Part shown: piece by piece, positions 1 to 7,028 of the stretch
Numbering within the stretch: position 1 is the first letter of the stretch
Layout: every line of letters starts with the position of its first letter
Assembly (NCBI GenBank): GCA_900764115.1
Contig: CAAFMR010000291.1
Span: 1 to 9,979 of the forward strand
DNA: 9,979 nt
Reading direction: 5' to 3'
From: Clostridia bacterium
Lineage (GTDB): Bacteria > Bacillota > Clostridia > Oscillospirales > Acutalibacteraceae
Program-made: the position numbers and the translations under genes
The notes under the pieces: generated by a model
The model's input: only the letters and a program-made list of their open reading frames with translations
Databases searched by the model: none
What the model was told of the DNA's origin: nothing

Positions 1-25
1 AATTGCGAAAAATCTTCACGAAATG

Positions 26-54
26 TTTACAACTGTCCGGCTTTATGTTATACT
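26..54 (+). promoter_or_regulatory. Sigma-A promoter with extended -10
   Basis: TTTACA (26-31) and TATACT (49-54) are separated by 17 bases. A TG at 46-47, one base before the -10 hexamer, makes it an extended -10 promoter. Transcription should start near base 61 and give a short leader of about 37 bases to the ATG at 98. It should drive only the acyltransferase-fold gene, because a terminator follows that gene. The assignment rests on consensus match and position. Confidence 0.8.
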
Positions 55-97
55 GCTCTCATTATAGCAATTTTAGCGGTGACAGGAGAGGCGATTT

Positions 98-952
98 ATG
101 AAACGAGCAGACGGAACTTATTTACGCCACACAGACCCGATGTATCGTATCGCCGCTCACGTGATGGCAAAGCGCAGCGACTCGATGAACGCCATCACGT
201 TGGATATCCCCCTGGCCCCGATTGACTCCTATATCCGACAAAAGCGGCGGGAGGGCGCGTCCATCAGCCATATGGCGGTGATTATGGCGGCATATGTGCG
301 TATGGTATGCGAATACCCGGCGGTTAACCGGTTCATCGTCAATAAGCGCGCCTATGCCCGCAACGAACTGGCGATCGGTATGGTGGTGCTGTCCGGCGGT
401 CACACCGACAGCGCCAACGGCGGCACCATGTCCAAAATTTATTTCGATCTGACCGACACCATCTTCACGGTAGAGGAAAAAATCCAGAAATACGTCGCCG
501 AAAACCGGGAGGATAAATCCAACAACAAAACCGAGGGGCTGATCCGCAAGCTGGTAGCCATTCCGGGACTGCTGCGGTTCGCCGTCAACTTTCTCAAATG
601 GGCGGATCAGCACAACCTGCTGCCCAAATCCATCATCGACGCCAGCCCCTTCCACACCTCGCTGGTGTTTACCAATCTTGCCAGCATCCGCACCAATCAC
701 ATCTATCATCACTGTTACGATTTCGGCACCACCAGCATCGTGATGGCAGCGGGCAATTCCCGGGAGGTGCCCAAACGGCGGGGCGGCGAGATCGTCTTTG
801 AAAAGTGTATGCCGCTGGGCGTGGTGATGGATGAACGCATTTGCTCCGGCAGCTATTTTGCGATGGCATTCCGTCGTATCAAGCAATTTTTGCAGGACCC
901 CTCTCTGCTGGAGACGCCCCCGACCACGATCCTTCCCGATCCGGAATTATAA
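98..952 (+). CDS. 2-oxoacid dehydrogenase E2 / CAT-fold acyltransferase-like protein, no lipoyl domain
   Basis: This 284-residue protein resembles the catalytic domain of dihydrolipoamide acyltransferases (E2) and chloramphenicol acetyltransferases. It starts directly in that fold, with no lipoyl or peripheral-subunit-binding domain. Family-like stretches are the region around residues 55-100 (ISHMAVIMAAYVR, then LAIGMVVLSGG) and TSLVFTNLASI near 187-197, matching the E2 strand that normally reads TFTISNLG. The usual E2 active-site motif DHRxxDG is replaced by DERICSG at 245-251, so the catalytic His is Glu246 and the Asp is Ser250. CoA-dependent acyl transfer by the usual mechanism is therefore doubtful. 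Stand-alone E2-like proteins of this kind are, to my recollection, common in Clostridia, with unknown substrate. The start is set by AGGAGAGG (84-91), six bases before the ATG. The gene has its own promoter and terminator. No E1 or E3 gene is nearby. Fold call fairly sure, function unknown. Confidence 0.8.
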   Translation: MKRADGTYLRHTDPMYRIAAHVMAKRSDSMNAITLDIPLAPIDSYIRQKRREGASISHMAVIMAAYVRMVCEYPAVNRFIVNKRAYARNELAIGMVVLSGGHTDSANGGTMSKIYFDLTDTIFTVEEKIQKYVAENREDKSNNKTEGLIRKLVAIPGLLRFAVNFLKWADQHNLLPKSIIDASPFHTSLVFTNLASIRTNHIYHHCYDFGTTSIVMAAGNSREVPKRRGGEIVFEKCMPLGVVMDERICSGSYFAMAFRRIKQFLQDPSLLETPPTTILPDPEL

Positions 953-967
953 CGCGCACCTTACAAC

Positions 968-1004
968 CGCCGACAGACCACCCGATGTCTGCCGGCGATT
1001 TTTT
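968..1004 (+). terminator. Intrinsic terminator of the acyltransferase-fold gene
   Basis: An 11-base-pair stem (968-978 with 987-997, one A-C mismatch) encloses an eight-base loop and is followed by a run of six T (999-1004). It lies 15 bases after the stop codon and isolates the first gene from comEC. Confidence 0.88.
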
Positions 1005-1028
1005 CGTTTTGCCATATCGTTATCTGCA

Positions 1029-1041
1029 AAGGAAGAGGGAG
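1029..1041 (+). promoter_or_regulatory. Ribosome binding site that sets the comEC GTG start
   Basis: The purine-rich stretch AAGGAAGAGGGAG ends five bases before GTG at 1047. It favours that GTG over the in-frame ATG at 1056. It also rules out the upstream in-frame ATG at 831, which lies inside the preceding gene and before its terminator. Confidence 0.7.
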
Positions 1042-1046
1042 TTCCC

Positions 1047-3206
1047 GTGAACTGGATGGACCATCTGCAACCGCCGCGGCGGTATTTGCTCTGGTGCGGC
1101 GCCACCGCTGTCGGGGCGGTGTGGGTGTCGCTGCACGGTTCCCTGCCGGTCAGTCTTGCTCTGTGCGTCGGAGCCGTCGGGCTTGCCGTTTTGTGCTGCC
1201 GCCGGGCAAAGCCGCTGGCGGCGATGATAGCCGTTGCCGCCGTGTTCTTGGGTCTGGGAGCCGGGTATCGCTATGTATACCAGACCGGCACCGCCGCGCT
1301 GGACGGCGAAACGGACACGGTCGTCGGGGAGATCCGGGAGCGGAGAACCGGCTGTTGGTACACTCTGCGTATCACCCACGCCGACCATCTGCCCACCGGC
1401 AGCCGGGTACTGTTGTATTGTCCGGACGCCGCTGCGCCGGAGCTGTATGACACCGTGTCGGCGGCGGTGACCTATCGGGAGCTGTCCGCCACAGGCAACA
1501 CCTATCGGGCGGATCGTATCCGACTGCTGGCGCTGCCCACCGCCTATGGGGAGGAGGCTCTGGAGGTGCTCCGGCACGCCGATACCGGCGTTGGCTTTGC
1601 CTTAGCCCGGACAAGACAGAGCCTGTCCCGCCGGCTGCGTGCCCGCTTGCCCGACCAGGAGGGAGCGGTGCTGGCGGCGATGTGTCTGGGCGATACCCGG
1701 TATATATCCGATGAAACGCAGCAGCTGTTTCGCCGCTGCGGATTGCCCCATATTCTGGTGGTTTCCGGGCTGCATCTGTCGGTGATCATCGGCGCCGTCT
1801 ACGGGCTGGCGCGCCTGCTGCGGCTGCCGCGAAAGCTCACCCTCCTGCTGACCGGAGGCGCCATGCTGCTGTACAGCGGGCTGGTGGGATTTTCGCCCTC
1901 GGTGTGTCGGGCGGGGCTGATGGCGTTGACCCTGCTGGCAGGGCGCTGGCTGCGCCGCCCCGCCGACGGACTCAATTCCATGGGGCTGGCGCTCTGTCTG
2001 ATTTTGTTGAGCAACCCCTATGCCCTGTACGATGTGGGCTTGCAGCTGTCTTTTTCGGCGGTGGGCGGTATTCTGGCACTGACGCCCCGGTTGGCGGAGC
2101 GAACGGCGGCGCCGGTGAAACGGCGCCCGTGGCTTCGCCCGCTGCAGGCAGGGCTATGCACCACGCTGGGAGCCTCGCTGCTGCTATCGCCCTTTTTGGC
2201 GGGATATTTCGGAGAATTGTCCTGGATTTCCCCTCTGGCCAATCTCGTCGCCGTGCCGCTGGCAGGGGTGCTGCTCATTCTGGGGTGCGTGGCGATCCTG
2301 TGTCTCGGCTGTACGCCGCTGCGCTGGTGCGGACAGGGATGCAGTCTTCTCGCCGGGTGGATGGCGCGTCTGCTGCAGGAAATCTGCCGGTTGCTGGGTG
2401 GTTCCGGGGCTATGCTGCCCGTTCCTTCCGGCTCGCTGCGGTTCTGGTGGTTGACGGTGAGCTGCGTTGTGCTGTCGGTGCTGCTATACCGCCGCTCCGG
2501 CTGGGTATGGCGGGCGGCAGGAATTGCCGTCGGCGCTTTTCTGCTGCTGTATCTAGGGGAAACGGCGGTTTCCACCGGCGGATATACCGTCCGCATTGCC
2601 GCAGAGGACAGCTCGGCGGCGGTGATGCTGCAAAAGGGGAACCAGACCCTGCTGCTGGTGCAGGATGGCAACGCCTGCGCCGCCGCCCGGCGGCTTTGGC
2701 AGCAACGCGCCGGCTCCGGCAGCGTGGCAATCGCCGTGGGGAACGGCTCCACCGCCGACGCCGCCGCGATAGCGGAGCTGCGGCGCACCACCGGGGCGGC
2801 GGTGGTGCTGTCCGGCGAGAACGCCGACTGGGCACTGGGGCAGGCGGTTGACCTCCATCAAGCCGCTCCGGAGCAGCCGGTGGAGCTATGGAGGGGGTTC
2901 ACCCTCACCCGGCTGACCGGCGGGTGGTGGTCGGTGCAGCTGGAAAACACCGTGCTGCTGGTGTCTCCCGCCGCCGCCGATTTTGTGCCGGCGGAAATCC
3001 CGGAAATTTCCGCCGATGGGGTGGTATTCTCCGGAGAAATCGTGTATAATGGGTGCTGGACTGCCGCGCCGGAGCGCATCTGGGTCTGCACCCGGGCGCA
3101 GCGACAGCAAGTATCCGCCCTGTCGCCGCAGCCAACGGCAACGGTGACCGACACCGCGGCAGTGCTGTATACCCGCGGACAGGGAGATTGGAGAAAACGA
3201 CCATGA
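1047..3206 (+). CDS. comEC: ComEC/Rec2 DNA uptake channel with degenerate metallo-beta-lactamase-like tail
   Basis: ComEC is the inner-membrane channel that carries single-stranded DNA into the cell during natural transformation. The 719-residue product has the family order: an N-terminal DUF4131-like region with hydrophobic segments (about 10-160), the multi-pass Competence domain (about 205-500) and a soluble C-terminal region (about 513-719). The hallmark motif HILVVSGLHLSVIIG is at 235-249. YDVGLQLSFSAVGGIL and the FGELSWISPLANLVAVPL segment are also present. The C-terminal region aligns in outline with the metallo-beta-lactamase domain, but AAEDSSA stands where DVGQGD is expected and VGNGSTADAA where the HxHxDH metal motif is expected. 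Only one His (604) remains in this domain, so nuclease activity by metal catalysis is unlikely. Start GTG 1047 is chosen from its ribosome binding site; ATG 1056 is the alternative. The stop overlaps holA in ATGA. No convincing promoter lies between the upstream terminator and the start. Confidence 0.93.
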   Translation: MNWMDHLQPPRRYLLWCGATAVGAVWVSLHGSLPVSLALCVGAVGLAVLCCRRAKPLAAMIAVAAVFLGLGAGYRYVYQTGTAALDGETDTVVGEIRERRTGCWYTLRITHADHLPTGSRVLLYCPDAAAPELYDTVSAAVTYRELSATGNTYRADRIRLLALPTAYGEEALEVLRHADTGVGFALARTRQSLSRRLRARLPDQEGAVLAAMCLGDTRYISDETQQLFRRCGLPHILVVSGLHLSVIIGAVYGLARLLRLPRKLTLLLTGGAMLLYSGLVGFSPSVCRAGLMALTLLAGRWLRRPADGLNSMGLALCLILLSNPYALYDVGLQLSFSAVGGILALTPRLAERTAAPVKRRPWLRPLQAGLCTTLGASLLLSPFLAGYFGELSWISPLANLVAVPLAGVLLILGCVAILCLGCTPLRWCGQGCSLLAGWMARLLQEICRLLGGSGAMLPVPSGSLRFWWLTVSCVVLSVLLYRRSGWVWRAAGIAVGAFLLLYLGETAVSTGGYTVRIAAEDSSAAVMLQKGNQTLLLVQDGNACAAARRLWQQRAGSGSVAIAVGNGSTADAAAIAELRRTTGAAVVLSGENADWALGQAVDLHQAAPEQPVELWRGFTLTRLTGGWWSVQLENTVLLVSPAAADFVPAEIPEISADGVVFSGEIVYNGCWTAAPERIWVCTRAQRQQVSALSPQPTATVTDTAAVLYTRGQGDWRKRP

Positions 3207-4243
3207 AGGATGCGGAAACGCTCTTAAAAGAACAACTGAAAGCCGGTCCCGGCGGCGTCTATCTGCTCTATGGCGAGGAGCCGTATCTGGTGGACACCTA
3301 TACCCGCCAGATCGCCCGGGCAATCGTGCCCGATCCGGCGGATGTGTTTAACTACCAGCAGCTGGATGGGGAAGAAACCACCCCGGAGCAGCTGGCACAG
3401 GCGGTGACGGCGCTGCCAATGCTGGCGGACAAGCTGTGCGTTACCGTGCGGGACATGGATCTGGGGGCACACAGCGACAAAATCGTGGCGCTGCTGCAGG
3501 AGCTGCCGGACAGCACCGTGCTGGTATTCCGGCAGGTGAACCGCCAGCCGGATCGGCGCAAAAAAGGCTGGCAGGCGGTGCTCAAGCAGGTGGACGCTAT
3601 CGGGCTGGCGGTGTCCTTTGCCCGCCGCAGCCCGACGCAGCTGCAAACAATCCTCATTGCCGGCGCCAAGCACCGGGGCTGCCGGCTGGATGCCGCCGGA
3701 GCGGCGCTGCTGGCGGAGCAGGCGGGCAACGACCTGTATCTGCTCAGCGGCGAGCTGGATAAGCTGGCGGCGCTGGCAACCGGCGGGGTCATCACCCCGG
3801 AGCAGATCCAGCAAGCCGGCACGAAAAATCTGGAGGTGCGGGTGTTTCAACTATCCCGGGCGATCCTCGCCGGGAAAAGCGGCGAGGTCTACGAGCTGCT
3901 GCACCAGTTGGCAGTACAGCGGGAGGAGCCGCTGGCGATCCTCGGCACCCTCTCCACCGCCTATGCCGACCTGTATCGCGCTAAGGTGGCGGCGCTGAGC
4001 GGCGTATCGGTCGGGGAGCTGGCGGCGGATTTCCCCAGCTATAAGGGCAAGGAATTCCGTCTGCAAAACGCCGCCCGGGATTGTCGGCGGCTGGGGCTGC
4101 CCGCCCTGCGGCAGGCGCTGGATATTCTGGCGCAGGCGGACACGGCGCTGAAAACCGGCGGCGGGCAGGAGCGGCTGGTGCTGGAGCAGGCCGCCGCCCG
4201 TCTGATGCAATGCGCCGGGGCGGGAACCGCCCGCCGTCCATGA
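3203..4243 (+). CDS. holA: DNA polymerase III subunit delta
   Basis: HolA is the delta subunit of the clamp loader. It opens the beta sliding clamp and loads it on primed DNA as part of the delta-tau/gamma-delta' pentamer. The 346-residue length is normal for the family. The N-terminal YLLYGEEPYLVD (20-31) is the typical opening strand and turn of the delta AAA+-like fold, which keeps the shape but has no Walker ATP site. The C-terminal half contains the collar-type helical region, including LSRAILAGKSGEVYELLHQL. The ATG at 3203 overlaps the comEC stop (ATGA), with GGAG at 3190-3193 as ribosome binding site. A longer reading frame from 3053 would run into comEC coding sequence and is rejected. 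The gene's own stop overlaps the next start in the same ATGA way. comEC-holA adjacency is widespread in Bacillota. Confidence 0.94.
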   Translation: MKDAETLLKEQLKAGPGGVYLLYGEEPYLVDTYTRQIARAIVPDPADVFNYQQLDGEETTPEQLAQAVTALPMLADKLCVTVRDMDLGAHSDKIVALLQELPDSTVLVFRQVNRQPDRRKKGWQAVLKQVDAIGLAVSFARRSPTQLQTILIAGAKHRGCRLDAAGAALLAEQAGNDLYLLSGELDKLAALATGGVITPEQIQQAGTKNLEVRVFQLSRAILAGKSGEVYELLHQLAVQREEPLAILGTLSTAYADLYRAKVAALSGVSVGELAADFPSYKGKEFRLQNAARDCRRLGLPALRQALDILAQADTALKTGGGQERLVLEQAAARLMQCAGAGTARRP

Positions 4244-4863
4244 GCGCCCCCCGCCGCCGGGTGCGGCAGGCGATCGTGGTAGAAGGCAAATACGACGTCA
4301 TCCGGGTACAATCGGCGGTGGACGCCACCGTTATCCCCACCGACGGCTTTCACATTTTCCGGGACCCGGAAACCGTGGTGCTGCTGCGGCGGCTGGCGGC
4401 TGCCCGGGGGCTGATCGTCCTCACCGACAGCGACAGCGCCGGCGCCATCATCCGGGGGCATCTGGCGGGATTGATTCCGCCGGAGCAGCTGCACATGGCG
4501 TATGTCCCCCCTATCCCCGGCAAGGAGCGGCGCAAAGCCGCCCCCTCCAAGGAGGGGCTGCTGGGGGTCGAGGGCACCGACAACGCCGTCATCGTGCGGG
4601 CATTGGAGCAGGCGGGCGCCGTGTTCGAGGGGGAGGATACCCCGGCGGCGCCCTCTCTGGGGCTGCGCAAAAGCGACCTGCTGGCGCTGGGGCTGGTGGG
4701 CATTCCCGCCAGCGCCGCCCGCCGGCGCTGGCTGCTGGGGCAGCTGAGACTGCCCGCCACCCTGTCCGCCAACCGGCTGCTGGAGGTGATCAACACCACC
4801 CTCTCCCCGGAGGAGTGGGCGACGCTGACGGCACAGCTGGCACAGGCGTTTTCCGCAGAATAA
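4240..4863 (+). CDS. TOPRIM and DUF4093 domain protein, RNase M5-like
   Basis: The 207-residue protein has a TOPRIM domain followed by the C-terminal domain found in RNase M5, the enzyme that trims 5S rRNA precursors. TOPRIM signatures are AIVVEGKYD (11-19, catalytic-type Glu15) and LTDSDSAG (61-68, Asp63 and Asp65). A conserved-looking stretch GKERRKAAPSKEGLLGVEG lies at 94-112. Classical RNase M5 usually reads TDPDFPG at the second motif, as I recall it. The TDSDSAG form resembles a clostridial paralogue annotated only as a DUF4093 or TOPRIM protein, so 5S maturation is possible but not certain. The start at ATG 4240 overlaps the holA stop (ATGA) and has almost no Shine-Dalgarno sequence, suggesting translation coupled to holA. 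An in-frame ATG at 4210 is the alternative. It is the last gene before the bidirectional terminator. Confidence 0.85.
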   Translation: MSAPRRRVRQAIVVEGKYDVIRVQSAVDATVIPTDGFHIFRDPETVVLLRRLAAARGLIVLTDSDSAGAIIRGHLAGLIPPEQLHMAYVPPIPGKERRKAAPSKEGLLGVEGTDNAVIVRALEQAGAVFEGEDTPAAPSLGLRKSDLLALGLVGIPASAARRRWLLGQLRLPATLSANRLLEVINTTLSPEEWATLTAQLAQAFSAE

Positions 4864-4913
4864 AACTATCCCCCGGCGCAGCCGGAAGCACAGCCAGGGG
4901 ACTCATAACAAAC

Positions 4914-4950
4914 AAAATCCCGCTGAACAAAATTGTTCAGCGGGATTTTT
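4914..4950. terminator. Bidirectional intrinsic terminator between convergent operons
   Basis: A perfect inverted repeat pairs 4914-4930 with 4933-4949. The core is TCCCGCTGAACAA and its complement, with an A-run on the left and a T-run on the right. On the plus strand it ends comEC-holA-DUF4093. On the minus strand the complement of the A-run gives T residues that can end the obg to NUDIX operon. The nominal loop of two bases would open to about six in RNA. Confidence 0.92.
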
Positions 4951-4990
4951 CGTCCGGTAAAAGGCGCATAGGCGCGTTCCTGTCTGCCCG

Positions 4991-5016
4991 GCGCTGACGG
5001 CATCTCCGCTCAGCGC
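4991..5016. repeat. Hairpin after the NUDIX gene, without a T-run
   Basis: GCGCTGA (4991-4997) pairs with TCAGCGC (5010-5016). CGG/CCG (4998-5000, 5006-5008) can extend the stem around a one-base bulge. It sits just downstream of the NUDIX stop on the minus strand, before the main terminator. Lacking a T-run it is not an intrinsic terminator. It could act as a 3'-end stabiliser or be incidental in GC-rich DNA. Confidence 0.4.
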
Positions 5017-5022
5017 ACCGGT

Positions 5023-5640
5023 TCATTCCAATAGGGTCTGCCACTGGGGGTCATCCGCCGCATCAAAGCACATCAGCAGCTGCTCCTGGGTGGTCTTTTC
5101 CGCTGCCAGCGGCTCCGGCAGCCCGTCACGGTCGAAATAATCAAACCCAGCAGTCTCACTATTCTCCTCAAACTGCCCGCCCTGGACGCGGCAGAGCACA
5201 AACAGCTTAATGACCCCATAGGCATAGTTGCGTACATTGTGGTTGCGCCAATCCTGCACGGCGATAAGCCGCTCCGGTGTCACCGCCAGCCCGGTTTCCT
5301 CCCGCACCTCCTTGACGGTGTTGGAGGCTACCGACTGATCCACATCGCACCAGCCGCCGGGCAGCGACCAGGTGCCGTTCTTCTCCTGCACCAGCAGCAG
5401 CTTTCCCTCCCGGAAAATCGCCGCCCGGGTGTCAATCTTCGGGGTCTGATAGCCGCTCTCATTGCAGAACACCTCCCGCACGGCGGCAGTGGGCATCCCG
5501 GTGCGCTGCGCCATCATCTCCGCGGCAATGGTACGCAGCTGTTCATACCGCTCCCGGTCAAAGGGGTCTTTACAATAGGTCAGTCCGATCTGGGCGATGC
5601 TTTGCAGCTGCATCGCCCAGCCAAGCCACCGGTCATTCAT
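5023..5640 (-). CDS. NUDIX hydrolase with N-terminal Nudix_hydro_N-type domain
   Basis: NUDIX enzymes cleave nucleoside diphosphates linked to another moiety. The substrate here cannot be read from sequence. The 205-residue protein has an N-terminal helical region (about 1-60, with WAMQLQSIAQIGLTYCKDPF) typical of the Nudix_hydro_N extension, then the NUDIX fold. The box lies at 96-118. It keeps Gly96, Glu111, Arg113, Glu114, Glu115 and Gly117, so the REUXEE metal-binding core is intact apart from a conservative Lys at 110. The early Glu of the consensus is Gln102. SLPGGW before the box is typical. The start ATG at 5640 has the strong site GGAGGTGAT, and its first bases overlap the stop of the upstream deacylase gene (ATGA), so the two are translationally coupled. 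A longer frame to 5724 lies inside that gene and is rejected. Confidence 0.92.
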   Translation of the reverse strand: MNDRWLGWAMQLQSIAQIGLTYCKDPFDRERYEQLRTIAAEMMAQRTGMPTAAVREVFCNESGYQTPKIDTRAAIFREGKLLLVQEKNGTWSLPGGWCDVDQSVASNTVKEVREETGLAVTPERLIAVQDWRNHNVRNYAYGVIKLFVLCRVQGGQFEENSETAGFDYFDRDGLPEPLAAEKTTQEQLLMCFDAADDPQWQTLLE

Positions 5641-6140
5641 TCTATCACCTCCGGGATGGGCGCCAGCGCCACCGGGTTGCCCTGCTCCCGCAGGAGGGTC
5701 AGCAGGTCGGCAACCGCCAGCCACACGGTGGCAGTGTTATCGTTGGGATGGACGCCGATACGCCCCGGCTCCGCCTGAAAATCCTCGTCCAGATACACCT
5801 GCACCTGTGCCGCCTGCCCATTCAGCACCCCCAGCGGCGTCACCGAGCCGGGGGTTAGCGCCAGCTTATCCCACAACTCCTGGGCGGTGGCAAAGGTCAG
5901 CGGGCGCAGCCCCTGCGCCCGTCGAAACGCCTTCAAGTCCACCCGCTTATTGCCCTTGACGGTGATGAGGTAGTAATTCCGTTTTTTATCGTCCCGAACG
6001 AACAGGTTTTTGGCGTCCGCCTCCGGGTAGGGAACCGCCACCCGGGACAGCTCCTCCATGGTGAATACCGCCGGATGCTCCGTCACCTCATAGGGAATGT
6101 GCCGCTCTGTCAGCAGCGCATAAATCGCCTGTTTATCCAT
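5637..6140 (-). CDS. YbaK/ProX-type prolyl-tRNA editing deacylase (PrdX-like)
   Basis: Members of this family hydrolyse mischarged tRNA, classically Ala-tRNA(Pro), acting in trans where prolyl-tRNA synthetase makes errors. The 167-residue product is a stand-alone editing domain. Family signatures are EHPAVFTMEE (21-30), AKNLFVRD (43-50, with the conserved catalytic-type Lys44), LTPGSVTPLGVLN (95-107) and HPNDNTATVWL (131-141). The last of these is characteristic of the ProX/PrdX branch often labelled prolyl-tRNA synthetase associated domain. The start ATG at 6140 has GAGAGGTG just upstream. An in-frame GTG at 6149 lies within that ribosome binding site, so it is not used. It follows the YitT gene by 21 bases and overlaps the NUDIX start by four. 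The exact tRNA and amino acid are inferred from family. Confidence 0.9.
   Translation of the reverse strand: MDKQAIYALLTERHIPYEVTEHPAVFTMEELSRVAVPYPEADAKNLFVRDDKKRNYYLITVKGNKRVDLKAFRRAQGLRPLTFATAQELWDKLALTPGSVTPLGVLNGQAAQVQVYLDEDFQAEPGRIGVHPNDNTATVWLAVADLLTLLREQGNPVALAPIPEVIE
5644..5652 (-). promoter_or_regulatory. Strong Shine-Dalgarno site deciding the NUDIX start
   Basis: GGAGGTGAT on the minus strand is a near-complete anti-16S match. Its GGAGG core lies seven bases before the ATG at 5640. It sits inside the last codons of the deacylase gene and supports the short NUDIX start over the upstream in-frame candidate. Confidence 0.8.
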
Positions 6141-6161
6141 CCGCAGCACCTCTCAGGAGCT

Positions 6162-7028
6162 TTACTCCGGCGAAAGCCAGCCGTCGCCCACCACCTCGTC
6201 GGAGCTGAGCATCATAAAGAACGCATTGGGGTCCAGCTCAAAGGTCATCCGCTTGAGCCGCACCACTTCCTCCCGGCTGACGGCGCAGAGGATCATCTTC
6301 TGGGCATCCCCGGTATAGCCGCCGGTGGAATCCAGCAGCGTGACCCCCCGCTCCAGCTCGGTCATAATCCGCTGGGTCAGCGCCGGCTGCTCCTTCGTGA
6401 GAATCATCGCCATCTTGCCCCGGCGTCCGCCGTAAACCACCCGGTCGGTCACCAGCGAGGAGACTACAATGAACACAATGGCATACAGCGGGCTCTCCAG
6501 CTGCCGGTACACCAGCGCCGACAGCGCCACCACACAGCCGTCCACAATCAGCAGCAGCTGCCCGATGGGGATATGCGGCCAACGGCGCTCCAGCAGCCGC
6601 GCCAGCGTATCCGTGCCGCCGGTGGTGCCGCCCCGCGCCAAAATCAGCCCGACGCCCAACCCCGCCAGCGCTCCGCCGAAGAAGCAGGTGAGAATCTTCT
6701 CCCCGTGAAAGGCGGGCACAAACAGGGTGAACACATCCGTCAGCACGGAGGAAATCACCAGCCCCAGCAGCGTGCGCGCCAGAAATCCCCGCCCCAGGCG
6801 GCAGCGCGCCACAATGAGCAAGGGCACATTCAACGCCAGCGTAGTCGCACCGATGGGAAACCGGTTCCACAGATAGTGTATCATCGTCGCCAGACCGGTG
6901 AAGCCACCGGGGGCGATATCGTTAGGCGCGGAAAACACCGACACGCTCAGCGCATAGGCGATGCTGCCCAGCGTAATCACCAGCAGATCAGCGCTCCATT
7001 GCCGCAAGCTCTCCCGTTTAGTTTCCAT
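6162..7028 (-). CDS. YitT family membrane protein with DUF2179 C-terminal domain
   Basis: This 288-residue protein has the YitT/DUF161 layout. Hydrophobic membrane segments lie at about 15-33, 60-75, 83-103, 112-131, 156-174 and 179-196, followed by a cytosolic DUF2179 domain at about 206-282. Typical motifs are APNDIAPGGFTGLA (34-47), ARGGTTGGTDTLARLL (131-146) and GVTLLDSTGGYTG (228-240). YitT proteins are widespread in Bacillota and are proposed transporters, but the substrate is not established. The DUF2179 domain resembles small ligand-binding folds. The start ATG at 7028 lies 11 bases inside the end of mrnC, with GGAGGAGGTG seven bases upstream, so expression is tied to the obg-mrnC message. 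Nothing in the protein links it directly to ribosome assembly. Confidence 0.92.
   Translation of the reverse strand: METKRESLRQWSADLLVITLGSIAYALSVSVFSAPNDIAPGGFTGLATMIHYLWNRFPIGATTLALNVPLLIVARCRLGRGFLARTLLGLVISSVLTDVFTLFVPAFHGEKILTCFFGGALAGLGVGLILARGGTTGGTDTLARLLERRWPHIPIGQLLLIVDGCVVALSALVYRQLESPLYAIVFIVVSSLVTDRVVYGGRRGKMAMILTKEQPALTQRIMTELERGVTLLDSTGGYTGDAQKMILCAVSREEVVRLKRMTFELDPNAFFMMLSSDEVVGDGWLSPE

Noticed and set aside
9..24. Possible operator around TTC-AC-GAA upstream of the first promoter
   Set aside because: The palindrome is only three bases per arm and could easily occur by chance.
122..886. A 254-residue open frame antisense to the acyltransferase-fold gene
   Set aside because: It is His- and Gly-rich shadow coding in GC-rich DNA, has no ribosome binding site and lies wholly opposite a well-supported gene.
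831..1046. Upstream extension of comEC to the ATG at 831
   Set aside because: It would overlap the previous gene and cross its terminator. The GTG at 1047 has the ribosome binding site and a normal ComEC N-terminus.
1904..2851. A 315-residue plus-strand frame inside comEC
   Set aside because: Low-complexity Gly/Ala/Arg-rich composition, typical of an out-of-frame reading of a GC-rich gene.
4873..4885. CCGGC-GCA-GCCGG as a terminator after the DUF4093 gene
   Set aside because: The stem is only five pairs with no T-run, and the strong bidirectional terminator follows within 30 bases.
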